This document shows, piece after piece, positions 11,725-24,275 of a DNA stretch of 64,000 nt. Both the position numbers and the translations under genes were made by a program. Origin of the DNA: Chaetorhynchus papuensis (lineage: Eukaryota; Chordata; Aves; Passeriformes; Rhipiduridae). How positions within the stretch are numbered: position 1 is the stretch's first letter; each line of letters starts with the position of its first letter. The stretch is from assembly GCA_013396525.1 (NCBI GenBank), contig VWYX01000391.1, positions 248,001 through 312,000 of the forward strand, given 5' to 3'. A model generated the notes under the pieces. The model was not told the origin of the DNA and did no database searches. It saw nothing but the letters and a program-made list of their open reading frames with translations.

Positions 11725-13739
11725 TGTAAGCATCAGAGCATGGCATTACCTGCATTTTAAGTGGAATGTGCTCTCTGACAAGCAAATATTGTGGTCACTT
11801 TTCACTACCCACTAAAGTGTTGTTTAAGTGTTTCCTATCAAAAACAAAATAGTTTTTAATGGAGGGATGTTATAAGTTATTGATAAGGTCTATGGAAGAG
11901 CTCATTGGACAGTGTAAATATGACAATTGACAGAGTTTATAAGATTCTCTGTGGAGTATTCTGATTATTAATTAGATAATAAAATAACATATAATATAAT
12001 TACATTATATATAATTATTAATAATGCTTCCCTCCACCTCCTTTTTTTTCCACTTCCAGAAGAAATCTTAAAAGGGTAAATTTTTTAGAGAAGTAAGGAA
12101 GGCACTGAGCACTGTCAAGTCATATCTTGGAAATGTCTGGATCTGCTGTTCTATACAGTCCCCCACAAGCTCCCCTGAGAGGGATAAACATCCTTCTTAA
12201 TGCAAATAATCTTAATCTATAAATAAGAATGAAAGTGTGAGTGGCTTCCATCAGAAAGCTGCTTTTATTTCTCTCTCCAGATTATGTCTTCTTCCCATTT
12301 CTTACAAGGTGGGGGGAAACAGAAAACAAAGAACTACAAAAATAAAAAATGGTGCAGTTTTCCATAAATGTTTACTTGGGTTTTTTTCCAGTCTTACTTT
12401 TTTTTTACTATTTCACCATTTTGTGCTATCTCTACCTTGTGAAGAGATGCCTGGCCAAGGTAATTATTAAAACACCAAAATGTGATTAGTTAGACCTGAG
12501 AACCCCGTACTTTCCAACATTCAGTGAATTAGGGAAACTGAGTTCAAATATTTTCTACTGGCAGGACTCACAGGAGTAAACTGCAGGCACATTCACAATG
12601 CTTAGGATTTTACTTGCAAATATTTCCTGCTGTGTAGCCTTTAACGCCTTTCAAGTCTGATTCAAATCTTACTGAAGTTAATGGGAATTTCTGCACTAAT
12701 ATCATGCTTTGCATTAAGCCATTCATAGAGCTCCTTAATTTACTGCATCTGACCCTAAAATTTTAATATTCCTACTCCTCTCCTTTTTAAGAGCAGATAT
12801 AAACTTGGAAAACTTATGCTCTAAACCTGTAATTAAGATGTCCATTCCAGTTTCATATCTTCTTTTATACAGTGGTCTACTTTTAAGAGCATTTGATAGT
12901 GTTTACAAATGTAAATGTAAGAAATACATTCTTTTCTCATTCTTTAAATTTAACTCCTGCCAAAACAATGGAGGCCAATTAATAGAAAGCATCATTTTAA
13001 TTCTTCTTTAGTAAAATTGATTAAAAATTGGGACTATATTTAGTGAACTAGATTTAAGATATTTATGCTGCTGTAAATTTATTAACTTAATCAGAGATAC
13101 ATTAACTTAAACCAGTTAAGGTCTCTCTCAGTCTTGCCATTGGCTTCCACACGTCTGTCAATAAAAAATAGAAGAATGGCATTCCAAAATATGAGCCTGT
13201 CTCAGACTTTAACTTCTCAGAGCAGGCTTATTCTGATAACTCATCCAGAATATCTTCTCATCTTTACCAAATGGAAGGATGAAGATAGAGTAGTGCCAAT
13301 ACCCCTCAGCATTCACCCCTAAAAATGGCAATTTACCTGTAATTACAGACTTCTGACCTATGCTTGGAATGGGAAGCAGAAGATTCTGTGTGACTTCTTA
13401 GAGTGTTTTGCTCACTGATAAATGGCTAGTAAGAGTCTCACTCTCAGCACTTCTCTCATTCATGTTCACATTCTTTCATTAAATAACAAAAGTCTTGTTT
13501 TTCAGTTTTCATACATGTATTCTAAATTCAGGAATTGGTAAGCTTAATAAACAGCAGTGGAAATGGAATTCTAGTTCCCCAGGTGTTAACATTTGTGGAA
13601 ACATTGTTCATAACATGAAATTAAAATGGTTAAAATCAACTGCTTAGGGAATGACCATGCCTTTTGAACAAATATAAAGGAAGTAGACTTATCATCTAAT
13701 GAGAAAAATCAGAGTGTAGTTTACTTATTTCAATTAGGA
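11725..13739. other. AT-rich DNA, no gene seen
   Basis: It contains a nearly pure A/T stretch at about 11970-12026 (runs of ATAATATAATTACATTATATATAATTATTAATAATG type, partly self-complementary). Frames of 60-77 codons at 12237, 12805 and 13134 have no recognisable features. Confidence 0.5.
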
Positions 13740-14560
13740 ATGTGAGAATGGAAGCTGGGCTTGTGCTGACACTGAGATGACTGAGGCTAAGAACAACTAA
13801 AAAGTGAAATCAGAAGAGCTAGATACAAGGAAATAACACAATTAATTTGCATGGGAAACTAAGACAAAGAATAAGACTAAGAAAGAAGAATGATCTATGA
13901 AATGAAATTTCATAGACAGCCTATAGACTGGGATCAAAAGACCCAGCAGATAAGTGCTCCCCTGAAAGGCCAAAAAAAGGGGAGTTGAAGCATGGAGTTG
14001 ATGGATGAAGCCTTGCAATGGAGTGGCAAGTGCAAGATGAAGGAAAGTGAAAGGGAGATGGAACTCAGATGGAACTCAGAAAGTTGAGTACAATAAAAGA
14101 AAGAGATAAGGAGATAAAGATCAAAGAAAGGGACAAGGAGAAAGCATATCTTGAGAGACAGGGATCAAAGAATGAGGCATTAAAAGGATGACATTAAAAG
14201 GAAATGGATTAGCCACAACTCACCTGGAAAATTTAGTGACATCTAGATGTACAGATGTTTCAAGAGGAAATGACAACACATTTATCTGAGTAACTTCCAT
14301 ACTAGTACGGAATTATGGGGAAGGAGAGGAGACTGAGGAAAGTCAGTGAATTAAAGACACTTCAGATGGATTGTCTAACTGGGAAACCTAATTTGAGAAC
14401 TGAAAAAATTAAACTTTAAAAAACAATGGGTAAACTCTAGTAATAAAAAATATACTGTTGAAAAATACTAGAGAACTATGAGATAAGTACATAAAGAATG
14501 GGTTTGTAAAACATGAAGGAATGAAAAACAGGAAGGAGTGAATATGGTTGGGCAGATGTA
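13740..14560. repeat. Purine-biased stretch
   Basis: The plus strand is strongly enriched in A and G over about 0.8 kb, most clearly from about 13985 to 14220, where GAA, GGA and AAAG words dominate. It includes a direct duplication of the 11-mer AGATGGAACTC (14056-14077). A small hairpin-capable site lies at 13894-13916, where TCTATGAAAT is followed 3 bases later by its reverse complement. It is not a clean microsatellite and could be a decayed GA-rich repeat or an old unrecognised element. Confidence 0.5.
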
Positions 14561-16365
14561 GAAAAAATTATATGGTATACAAATATGTACAGACTAAAAC
14601 CTCTATTAAAACTTGTAAAAATCTGAAAGCAGCAATAACTATATTTGAGTCTACAATCACTTTTGGACTGACAGAAAAAAAAAAAAAGGAAAAGAAACCC
14701 CTTCAGGAACGGGATACACAGGAAACAAAGGTCCTATCTTGTCCAGACTTCATATTTCATTAATACTGTGGTAAGCACATTCACCAAGATCCCCTAACAA
14801 AGGCACTCCTTCTTTACACTTTCATAGCTTCAGGAACAGATTAAAAACAAAGAAAAAAAAAAAAAAAGAAAAGGATTTAAAAACCTGAAAAGTTCACACC
14901 TAACATGCTTATATCATTCAGTGATTTCCCTAGTGGTCTTTAAGTTCACTCTGGGTGGCATATTTTAAGTTTAGGGCAAGTCTTCTGCTGGAGGTCAGGG
15001 CTTTAATTTCATATTGCAGCTCAACTCAATGTTCAGTTTGGCTGCTTTGCTGTGTAATCCTCTGCTTAAGAGCGCTGTATGTTGTTAGTGTTAAAAAATA
15101 TGTTGCTCATGGATATATAAGGCATAAAATTCCTCTATAAATGTCTCTTTTGCTAGAGGTGTTGAAAATGCGGCCCAGTTTGTCAAAAACACAGCTGCTT
15201 TCCTTGGGGTTTCAGAATGCTCATAACAAATAGACTTTTTTATGAATTTGTGAGAACACCCTGAGGAAAACAGCTGCATTATTACAGAACCCATGAAATC
15301 TCAGACGAGTCTGGACTATTGTATTTTAAAGCACTGCTACTTAAAAGCCTTTTTAGTTTCAAGCAATAACATTATTTTATTTGATTTCTAGAAAGATATT
15401 TTAAGGAGTACATGATGGTGATCCTTTCTCGTTGACTGGGACAAAACTGTTAGCACTGAAAGACCTTGACCATTCAGATGGAGATAAAGCAGTGTGCTGC
15501 ACACAAAAAATAGTGGTGATTTGTGCTTTTAGGAGATATTTTCTAGTAGACCCTCAGCAACTGGGTCAGGATTGAACCAATCCAAGAGGCCTTACAGACA
15601 GGTAGAATCACCTCTCAACTCTTGCACCAGTTTCTATCTACACAAGTGATAGATCCAAGGCTCACTCCATAGCTGAAGTTCCTCATAGTAAGATCTCTGT
15701 GAGGAAAACTTATTACCTTCTTCTGTGGCCCCTGCATGGTACTAACTTAAATAACTGGGACACGTTTATTCAAAGGGTAATGGGTCTGAGATCTCAGACC
15801 TTCACTCCTCAGTTGTGCTTGGCTTTTTTGGGGATCTTTTCAGTTACATTCATACTTCCTCAGTGCCCAGGTATTTGTGCCTAGAGGTACACGAGAATGT
15901 TTCCAACCCTCTCCACAAGTAACACTGAACACACCCAGTCCTTGAAGGTGCTGAACCTCTGCTACAAGAGCTGCGACAGGAATTGGCACTGGATCCTACA
16001 TGAGCACATTCATTTGCTTGGCTGCTGGTGTTTGCAGAGCCCCTTAAAACCACACTCACTGAAGGAGGAAGTGTGGGTCATAACCCGGAGTTGTTCAGTA
16101 CTTTGGATTTGCAAAGCTGTAATTTATAAAGCACTTGCAGGTTCTGCAGGTGAGGAATGCTCTGGAAGTGTGAAGTAGTTTTTGCAGTAAGGAATTAGTT
16201 GTGCTAAACGGCGTTTGGCTTCAGCAGGTAGGCTATCACTTGACAAAGTTTATGCTTGTGTCTATAAATTCAGAAACATTCTCTGGGCACAAGAAAAAGG
16301 GTGAAGAAAGAGGGCAAAATCACTTCTTCCTAAATATATCCAAGATATATCACACAGTGGTAATT
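14561..16365. other. No gene seen; oligo(A) tracts
   Basis: Oligo(A) runs lie near 14671-14683 and 14853-14870. The frames at 14548-14763, 14955-15140, 15091-15294 and 15897-16178 are short, lack motifs and overlap frames on the other strand. Confidence 0.45.
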
Positions 16366-16526
16366 CTCAGAATCACAGAATCACTTAGGTTGGAAAAGAC
16401 CCCAAAGATCATCGAGCCCAACTTTTGACTGATCACCACCTTGTCAACCAGACCATGGCACTGAGAGCCACATCCAGTCATTTCCTCCTGATGTCCAACC
16501 TGAATCTCCCCAGGCACAACCTATAG
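16366..16526 (-). mobile_element. CR1 LINE 3'-end fragment with internal deletion, reverse orientation
   Basis: It opens with AGAATCACAGAATCAC, then AGGTTGGAAAAGACC, AAAGATCATCGAGCCCAAC and the ACCATGGCACTGAGAGCCAC block, all in antisense CR1 order. At about 16480-16487 it jumps from CAGTCATTTCC directly to TCCTGATGTCCAACCTGAA and CTCCCCAGGCACAACC. In intact avian CR1 tails that second block lies roughly 100 bases further along, so an internal deletion is inferred. It is non-coding, and the frame at 16201-16428 runs into it by chance. Confidence 0.9.
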
Positions 16527-17979
16527 GCTATGAACAAGATAAAAAACATCCAGGAACTAAATTAATGTTATTTTATTTATATACAACCTATTTAATTAAT
16601 TTACAGTCATCAGGAGAATTAAATGGCTGTATGTCTCTGCCATGGAGACATGAAAATTATTCAAGAACAGTGATTTTGAGTCTGATCATTAAAATTGAAT
16701 CAAATATAAATAATATCGAGCTGTTAAAAAGTCTGACATCCCATGGTCTTGTTGTGCTGAGGTGCTAATTTAATCTTTGGTACCAAAGCTTGGCTCCCAA
16801 CAATATGGATTTGGCAGGCAGATTTTATAACTAGCACAGGTGAAAATTCCATGACCTAAATTGCCACTGTAATTCACTATGGATTTTTGTTATACTTGGT
16901 TCTTTTTACCCAATTACAGATTATTTTGTAAATATATCTCTGCAGATCACTTTTCAGTTCCTAAAATGGTTTCAGAATGCACAGGTGAACACTACCAAAC
17001 AGCAAAAACAGAGTAAACAGCACTACATAGGAAAATAAAACTATTTGGGAAAGGGGTGAAAGAAGACTCCCCCAACTCTGTTTGTGCCATGGAAGTGATA
17101 ATCCAGTGGCTTTGTGTCAGATGGTGAAGGGAACAGTGAGCTGAGAGGGAGGGATAACTTTAGTACAGAATGCCCAATAATTCCCTGAATCTCTTGAGCA
17201 TCAGGATCAAGTACTCAGGAATACAGACAGCTTTGAGCAGTTATGAGTTTAAGAACAGATTTGTTTAACCTAATTCAAACCAATCTTTTTCTGCCCTTTT
17301 TAAGCAAGATCATCCAGCAAATTTAATTTCTAGCAATAATCAAATGCACCATTACAGCTACTATACCATACTTCTTCTGCAGGGAGCCTACAAACCTCAG
17401 TCAAGATCCCTGATCTTTGGCACAAAAATACATTCAGAAATAAAGTATTTTATTAGTTTTAATGAATCAAAGTGCAGAGAGGTCAGGTGATTTAAAATGC
17501 CATATTACCTTGTCTGCACAGTGAACAGCAGCCAATAACCTGGGGAAAACCTTGCTTTGAGAGTTGTGAATTTAAGACAAGAATGAATTTTCACTGTTGC
17601 ATTAGATGCTGCCAAATTTCCAATTTGTGCATCTTCTAAGGGTTTAGCATAGCCCATGAAATCAGACAGGTCTGAAATTCCAAGGTTCCCTAGACATTGT
17701 TTGAGGCCCTGGCTGTATCATTCTCTGTCCTTCTTACAGACTCTTGCTTTTTAAACTCCTCCATTTATGACTAAAATCCAAATGGAAGGTATTTGTGCAC
17801 CAGCAAGCATTCAAACTTGTAAGTCTGCAATAAATCTACAACTACACACCACTGAGAGCCATGTCATAAATCTTCAGTGCTTTAATATCTTCCCACTCTG
17901 GTAAGGATGTGGAATTCAGCTTTAAGTCCTTGCAACAAGTTATGCTTTATTTTATTTTAATACCCTTTTGTGTCTGAGT
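16527..17979. other. AT-rich DNA, no gene seen
   Basis: Nothing beyond short chance frames (for example 16565-16768) and brief A/T runs was seen. Confidence 0.5.
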
Positions 17980-19100
17980 AATTTGTGTGGAACTGCCTAT
18001 TTCTTTACATCCCAACAACTGCATACATGACAACACTACAAATTTTCACTATATTGAGAAACCCTGTGTGTTTTGGAAATATATAATTAGATTTCATTTA
18101 TTGATAGGATATGTACAGAAGGCAGAACAGATATTAAAACACATGCAAATAAATCTAAATGTAGCCATTTTGCAAAGCATTTTTGTAGAGAAGTTGTGCA
18201 TTGATAGCCCTGTAGCCACATGTGCTGATCTATTACCAGGCTTTTCAGAACGGAAATGTCATTTTTTTAGGCACAATCAGTTTCACTGTGTCATTTTAGC
18301 ATGGTTAATATTTTTCCTCTTCACTTTACTGATTGAATGTTAATGCTTTAATTACATGATATTATTTGGGTTTTACTTTTATAAATCTGGTAGAAAATTA
18401 TATTTCCATTCTCTTAATATTTTTGTTTTATTCATTATCTGCTGACTGTTTCTGAAATTCATATTCTGATTTTATTTATTTGTATTGTTGCATAATTTGT
18501 GTAATTGGATTGTTTTACGTATTGTATTCTTATTGGTCACTGTTAGTGTAACAACTGGCATTCAATTTGGTTTTGTCCTTTTCATAAAACTGTCAATTAG
18601 GCGACCTACCTGATAATTGGAATTTCTATTTTTCTGTAAATTTATCTATTAAATATAGATTTTAAATGTATATAAAAAAACTCCATAAACGTGACATTAA
18701 ACATGTAAAATTAAAAATTTACCTTAATGTCTCTATATACATAGACAGTGCATATTTACAAACAGTATGTAACAAGAGGTACACAATAGGTACTTCTGCA
18801 GGATTTCATAATGGAAAACTTTACACACTTACACAGAGTTTTGCAGCAAAAACTGCATTTAGTGTATTCCAAGTGACCAATAAGAATATCAATTATCAGG
18901 CTGGAATAAGGCACAGCACAAGGCTGGAAGTTGAAGCATTCAGGAAGAAGAACCTTTGGAGTCTTCCACCCAGGGATCAAAGCACTCAGTGCATGGCGAG
19001 CTGGCCTGGGCAGTTTGCCCACTGTAAATGTCTGGAAGGTAACCAAGTGGCCTCTGTGCCTGCTTTCCATCATAAATGCTAATTGATTCAACACATTCCA
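17980..19100. other. AT-rich single-copy segment with two long chance-like frames
   Basis: Two plus-strand frames (17987-18343, 118 codons; 18666-19082, 138 codons) and a 112-codon minus-strand frame opposite the second are open, which is longer than average for AT-rich DNA. None shows a signal peptide, domain motif or recognisable family. The second pair overlaps on opposite strands, so at most one could be real. The segment also carries a 17-bp inverted repeat (18525-18541 and 18872-18888). I read it as non-coding, possibly conserved regulatory DNA. Confidence 0.35.
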
Positions 19101-22100
19101 GTAGAAAATTTGCCCTCTGACTTTTCTATATATATAGGAATCAAATGGGAGGATTTGGTAGATGCTCTATTACTCAGTCTGCACAGTTTCACCACAGCAC
19201 TGAATATCCTCAGCCTTGTCTCTCCTTTTTTTTTTTTTTCCCTGGTTTGTGTGTGTTCTTAGATCCTGCCCACACACCTAATTCAGACAAATACTGGGGC
19301 TGGTAAAGTTGGTGTAGCAATTGAAAAGAGGTTATTAGAAAAAATGAACAGGAGGGCAAAAGAAACATTTTTTTCCTCTGGATTTCATGCCAGCTTTACT
19401 CTTATAATTTCCCCCAAGAGTACTCCTGAGACCAAAAAACCCTCATGATTAATATTATTGTAAATTTATTGTTTTATGGAGTTTCTTTGCCTCCATGACT
19501 TGTCAAATCAAAACCTAAACATCCCTTTAGAGAACTTCGCAAATAATTAATAAATTAATTGTGTTTCCTGTGTTATCATTCAAATAGCCATAACTCTTCA
19601 AACTAAAAAGTTAATTAATATGAACAAGGCCTACACTGCTGCTGTGGGAATAGAAATAGCATAAACCTATAAAACAAGTACACTCACACCTCTCAGTGCC
19701 ATTCTACCACTCCACCTAACCCAGCTACAGACAAAACAAGACGGTAGAATTAATTCTCACTATGAAATTTATCTTTGGAACTCAGGGCACATTTAATTCG
19801 TGGTGAAGTTAGAGGACTCTTTGTATCTTCAGTGGGATTCCCAGACACCTGTGACTGATTTAAGGACACGGGTCCCTTTGGCTTTCAAATGCAAGTCATG
19901 CTCTAAGTCACCCAGAGACATTTTTTTGTACTGACCTTCAACCACACTTAGATCAAGCCCAAAAAAATGGTGAAAAGCATCAAAAACCTACACCCAACAA
20001 AACTGCACAAGTAACCAAAACCAGCTGGAACCTTCAAGCTGCCCATCTGCTTAGTTACAGGTTCTCATTTCCACTTGCAAACATGAAGAGTAAAGCTGCA
20101 GGCTGAGGATTGCTGACATACAGGAGAGCTGGCTCCTGGGAAACCACTGGCTTCCAGGAGATCTCAAACTCCCTAAGGGCTCCTAGGCATTGGCCTTGAA
20201 AGGCATGAGAAAAAGGACCTTGTGGAATATCTTGTGCTTAGGTTACACAAACTCTAATTTTTTTGAACTGCATTTATTCATTTTGAATATAATATCATCC
20301 TCTCATAACCCATTACTGGTTCTTTTTAAATATGTCAGCAATTCAACAGTAAACCAAAGGCACACAAAATTTATGAAAACTTTGCTTGTAGGGCAGAAAG
20401 CAATTTATTTGTCAAAAAATAATTATTATTATTTTAAAAATAATTATTAAAAATATTAAAATATTATTAACAGAGAACCTGGTACCAGTTCCGCTTCAGT
20501 AAGCCTCTAATTTTAAATATTTTGAGAAGGAAATGAAAGAGAAGGATTAAAAAGTAAAAATTGAAAAGAATCCTTCTTGAATTTTTTTATGTGAAAAGTA
20601 TATGTGGGGGTCATAATGAATTTGCATTCAAATGTTTAAGATGTATGATAAAATAGCATTAAAAGTAACATTAGAAGTAGAAAAGACAATGGAAACTTCA
20701 CTCCTTAGCAAAAGAGCTGGTATCTTCAATCCATTTTTATTCACCTGCCTGATTATTGCTCACAAAAAATCAGGATTCTTTCCCCCAACTATAAAAAAAG
20801 GAAAGAGGAATCTCTGACAGTTATTGCCTCCCAATATGTCTCAGTGGGTAAAAAAGGTGGGACAATATTTTCCAGTCTTTGCTCATGTAGGCGTGTAAGC
20901 CCATTTTTGAATGAAAAGCAGGAAGTTTCCTGAAATAAAGTTGGCAAAATTTAACCTTCATTTAAAAAGACCGGCCAGTGGTAGTAAAATCAGGAAATGA
21001 CAGTAAATTATTTCAACCCAAGAAGCTCTACCAGCACAGTCCATGCAGAGGTAAGGAGTGTAAATTTGTGAGAAACCAAGAGATTCTCTCTTTGAACCTT
21101 ATATCCCTTCGCTGAGCTTTCTCCTTACTCTCTGGGAAGAAATGACTGCATTTAGATTTTCTCTCTGTTGTTTTCCTCTCGGTCAGTATGGGTGTAACGA
21201 TCCAGGAGTTTGCAGACATTATGAGGGGTGTGACAGTTTAGTTTTACGTTAACACATCACTGTAAACAAAGCTTCTGTGGCAGCAGAGGCAGAGACAACC
21301 TGCCCTGGCTCTGCACCAGAGGTGTCACCTCATCTTTCGGGGAAAACCTTCCAAGAGGCTGCAGTCAGAGAAACCTCAAGTCCACCAGCCAAGCAAATGA
21401 GAATGTGGCAAGTATCAAGTCACCCTGTGCTTTATAAAAGACACGGACAAAGTGATTAATTAATCAGTAAATTACAGTTTGCTTGATCCAGTTACAGAGA
21501 GGAAAGGAAACTTCAGGAATTCTTAAAAAGAGTGAGGCGATGAATGACATAGAAGGCCAGATTGCAAATGTTTCAAATTGAATATCTGAAGAATGAGGGG
21601 CTCCAAAGACAGCACACTGTGCTTCCAGAGGTCTCTGTTAAGACAGGAGGGGAAGCCTGCCACTCCCCAAAAACATATTTCATTGTAATTCCTTTCAGTC
21701 TGTCATAATTATGTGACAGACTGTAAGGCAAGTTCAGGGTCAGTGATCAGAAACACTCATGAGTTATGGTCCCTCCTGTGCCCTTGCTGGCCTCAATTTA
21801 ACATGGCCTCACAGCCACATTCCCCAAACACTTAACTTTTAACCATTCACCTCAAAAGATAGAGCAATTAGTGATTAAAAAAAGAAAAGAAGAAGAGAGA
21901 ATGGATGCGTTCCAGAAACATCTGGAGGAGAGGCTTCTACTCAGGAAGATTTGCAGACATTGGGATGTCTCAAATGAAAAAGAAAGAAAAAATATGGCTT
22001 TGATTTGCATGAAAATAAACTTTTTAACAAAACCAATTCTATTATTTAAGCAAAGTCTTTCATATCAATGAATCATATCAGTGTGTTTAAAAAGTTCTAC

Positions 22101-24136
22101 ATTTGAAGAGGATTTATGATTTTGATATGTATTTTCAGCAAATTGTGAAAAAGAATTACTGAATAAAGTCATATCTAATAAAAGAAAAAAAAACTAGTTA
22201 GTTTATTAAATATCATTCTCTGCATATGTAGATTTTCTTTTACACTGAAATATACTTGTCTAAACTAAATTTAGAATTTAGGACTTCCATTCCTTTTTGG
22301 GGAGGAAATATTATTCTGTACCTTCTACAGATAAATTTTGTGATTTCTTTTTATAGCATATTTATCATTTTCCAATAGTAATTTCTGTCAGGTTTTCTTC
22401 TCATGCGTTACTCTTATTTCCTCCTTCATGGTGTTTTCTCTGAATTCCAGCCAAAATTTTATTATCTTGACAGCAGTGTGTCACAACAGTGTGAATCATC
22501 CCAGGTAGGGTGGCATTCAAACAAAACTACCCGGTGCTGACTCATGCTATGGTTGCTGCTGACCATGGATTATTCCTGAGAAATTCACCGGGCACCTGGA
22601 ACTTCCTGTTCCACTTGAAATGCCGCTGTTGATAATTCTGGCGTGAGCCTGCAGCCACCAACAAGGCTTTGGCATCACAAGTTTCAGTATTGCCCAGGGG
22701 TGCATTTTCAGCTGCCCCAACAAGTGACATTGATAGATATGAAAAAGAAATGCTAACCAATTCCACACAATTTCTTTTCTGGACAATAAATAGACTCATA
22801 TAAATATGATACAATTCCCCTGAGAATATGCACGGCGCAAAAACCTCCACAATTTAACCTCACCTCTGCTCATAAAAAACCTGTTGTTTGTATTGCTGCG
22901 GAAATTCAGAAAGAAAGGCTTAAATTACTTTTTCTTTTCTTTTTATTTGGGTCAACAATCATACAGAAAGAGAGAAATTCTAAAAGCGTTGTTTCTACCT
23001 TCTTTTTTCCCTGGGTTAATCCTAATAGGTTTTTCAACTAACAAATACCTGGACTGGACAAGAGTAAACCAATTTCTTTTAGAACCTTCATTTTCAACTG
23101 CTTCAAGTAACTGAATTTTCCAACAAATTTTTATTCAAATAATTGGAATATTCTCTACATTTTGATCATGTAAAGCTTGGCTCTAGAGATGTTGTAAAAA
23201 ATACATGCACCTTTTACTTTTGTGTATGCTGAATCTCAATAACAATTATTTCTGAAAACTAGAAATGTGGGGTTTTATTGTAGCTGTCTTTTGGGGTTGC
23301 AAATTGTTAACATCTGCCTCTTAGTATCATTTTTACAATAGTCTGCTCTCTCGATATCCTGTTAATGACTGTAATTTTCTAGTCAGCTGCTATCTGTCAA
23401 GGTAGTTTAAAGGTCACTTTTTGCTATGTATTAGAGAACCTCGCGTAGAAAGTGGGCCTGGGTTCTTTACAGCAAGCAGAGCTTAGGCTCGGATTTGCTT
23501 TGTGTTTGAAAGCAGGAACTCAGCAGCACCGGGTCACACTGATCTTTCAGTTTCTCTCTGCTTTGTTGCTTGATCTTTGGTCATACACTTTTCTGTACCT
23601 ATTTTTTCTAGTAACAGTTTGCTACCTCTTTTGTTAACCTTGCTGTACTGGTAAGATATTCCTTGCCCATCTCTGACTGGCAGCACTGTGTTAAACCAGA
23701 GACACACATTTCCCACACATCTCTCCCTGCACAAGCTTCTTTTCTGAAGTTTTTAATTCCATTAAAAATGTCACTGGACACGTGCAATCTTTTCAGCAGT
23801 ATTTACCAATGTTATGCCATATAGTAAATTAAGAAGTTTGGGTATTTCTAGCTTTTTTACATATCTTGAATTCAGCTTTTCAGTGATGACTAAAAGAATG
23901 ATTGCACATTTGACTTGGAAACAGCATTCCCCCATCCCACATATTCACTAGTATGGCTCAAACAGAAAGAGTGCATTTCCTCCATGGCTGAAATTACACA
24001 AAGATAATGAGAACACATTTAACCACCCGGAGTGCAAAAGCTGCCTTACATGAGGGATTTGATTCACATTTGAGGCATAGTTCACTCAAGGAATCAGGTT
24101 GCTATCCAGTCTTTTGGAAGCTGAAAACCTGTAATT
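19101..24136. other. AT-rich DNA, no gene seen
   Basis: It contains an oligo(T) run at about 19227-19240 and an A/T-only patch at 20418-20470. Around 21433 there is a TATA-like CTTTATAAAAG, but no convincing transcription unit follows. The overlapping minus-strand frames at 22542-22850 are in two phases and have no motif. Confidence 0.45.
20418..20470. repeat. AT-rich low-complexity tract
   Basis: More than 50 bases of almost only A and T, made of AATAATTATT, TTTTAAAAATAATTATT and AATATTAAAATATT blocks. Several are self-complementary, so the tract could form small cruciforms. It is ordinary low-complexity DNA. Confidence 0.7.
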
Positions 24137-24275
24137 GAATCATGGAATAGTTGAGGATGGAAGGGACCTCTGGAGATCATTTGATTCAAATGTCCTGCTC
24201 TGGCAAGGTCACCTAGACCAGGTTCCTCAGCACCTTGTCCTCTTGGGTTTAGAGTATCTCCAAGGATATAAACTC
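24137..24275 (-). mobile_element. CR1 LINE 3'-end fragment, reverse orientation
   Basis: The block runs GAATCATGGAATAG, GATGGAAGGGACCTCTGGAG, ATCATTTGATTCAAATGTCC, then AAGGTCACCTAGACCAGGTT and AGAGTATCTCCAAGGA. These are the successive landmarks of an antisense avian CR1 tail, of a different subfamily from the copies at 10.6 and 16.4 kb. Similarity is lost by about 24275. The 73-codon minus-strand frame at 24094-24315 simply traverses the repeat. Confidence 0.9.

Noticed and set aside
11600..11785. Apparent repeat protein (YTDMCF units)
   Set aside because: It is a direct consequence of the 33-bp minisatellite on DNA level.
18666..19082. 138-codon plus-strand frame opposed by a 112-codon minus-strand frame
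   Set aside because: No motif, signal peptide or family on either strand. Two long opposing frames point to local base order and not to coding; kept only as context for the inverted repeat.
21425..21445. TATA-box-like CTTTATAAAAG
   Set aside because: Isolated motif in AT-rich DNA. No initiator, downstream frame or CpG-rich context supports a promoter.
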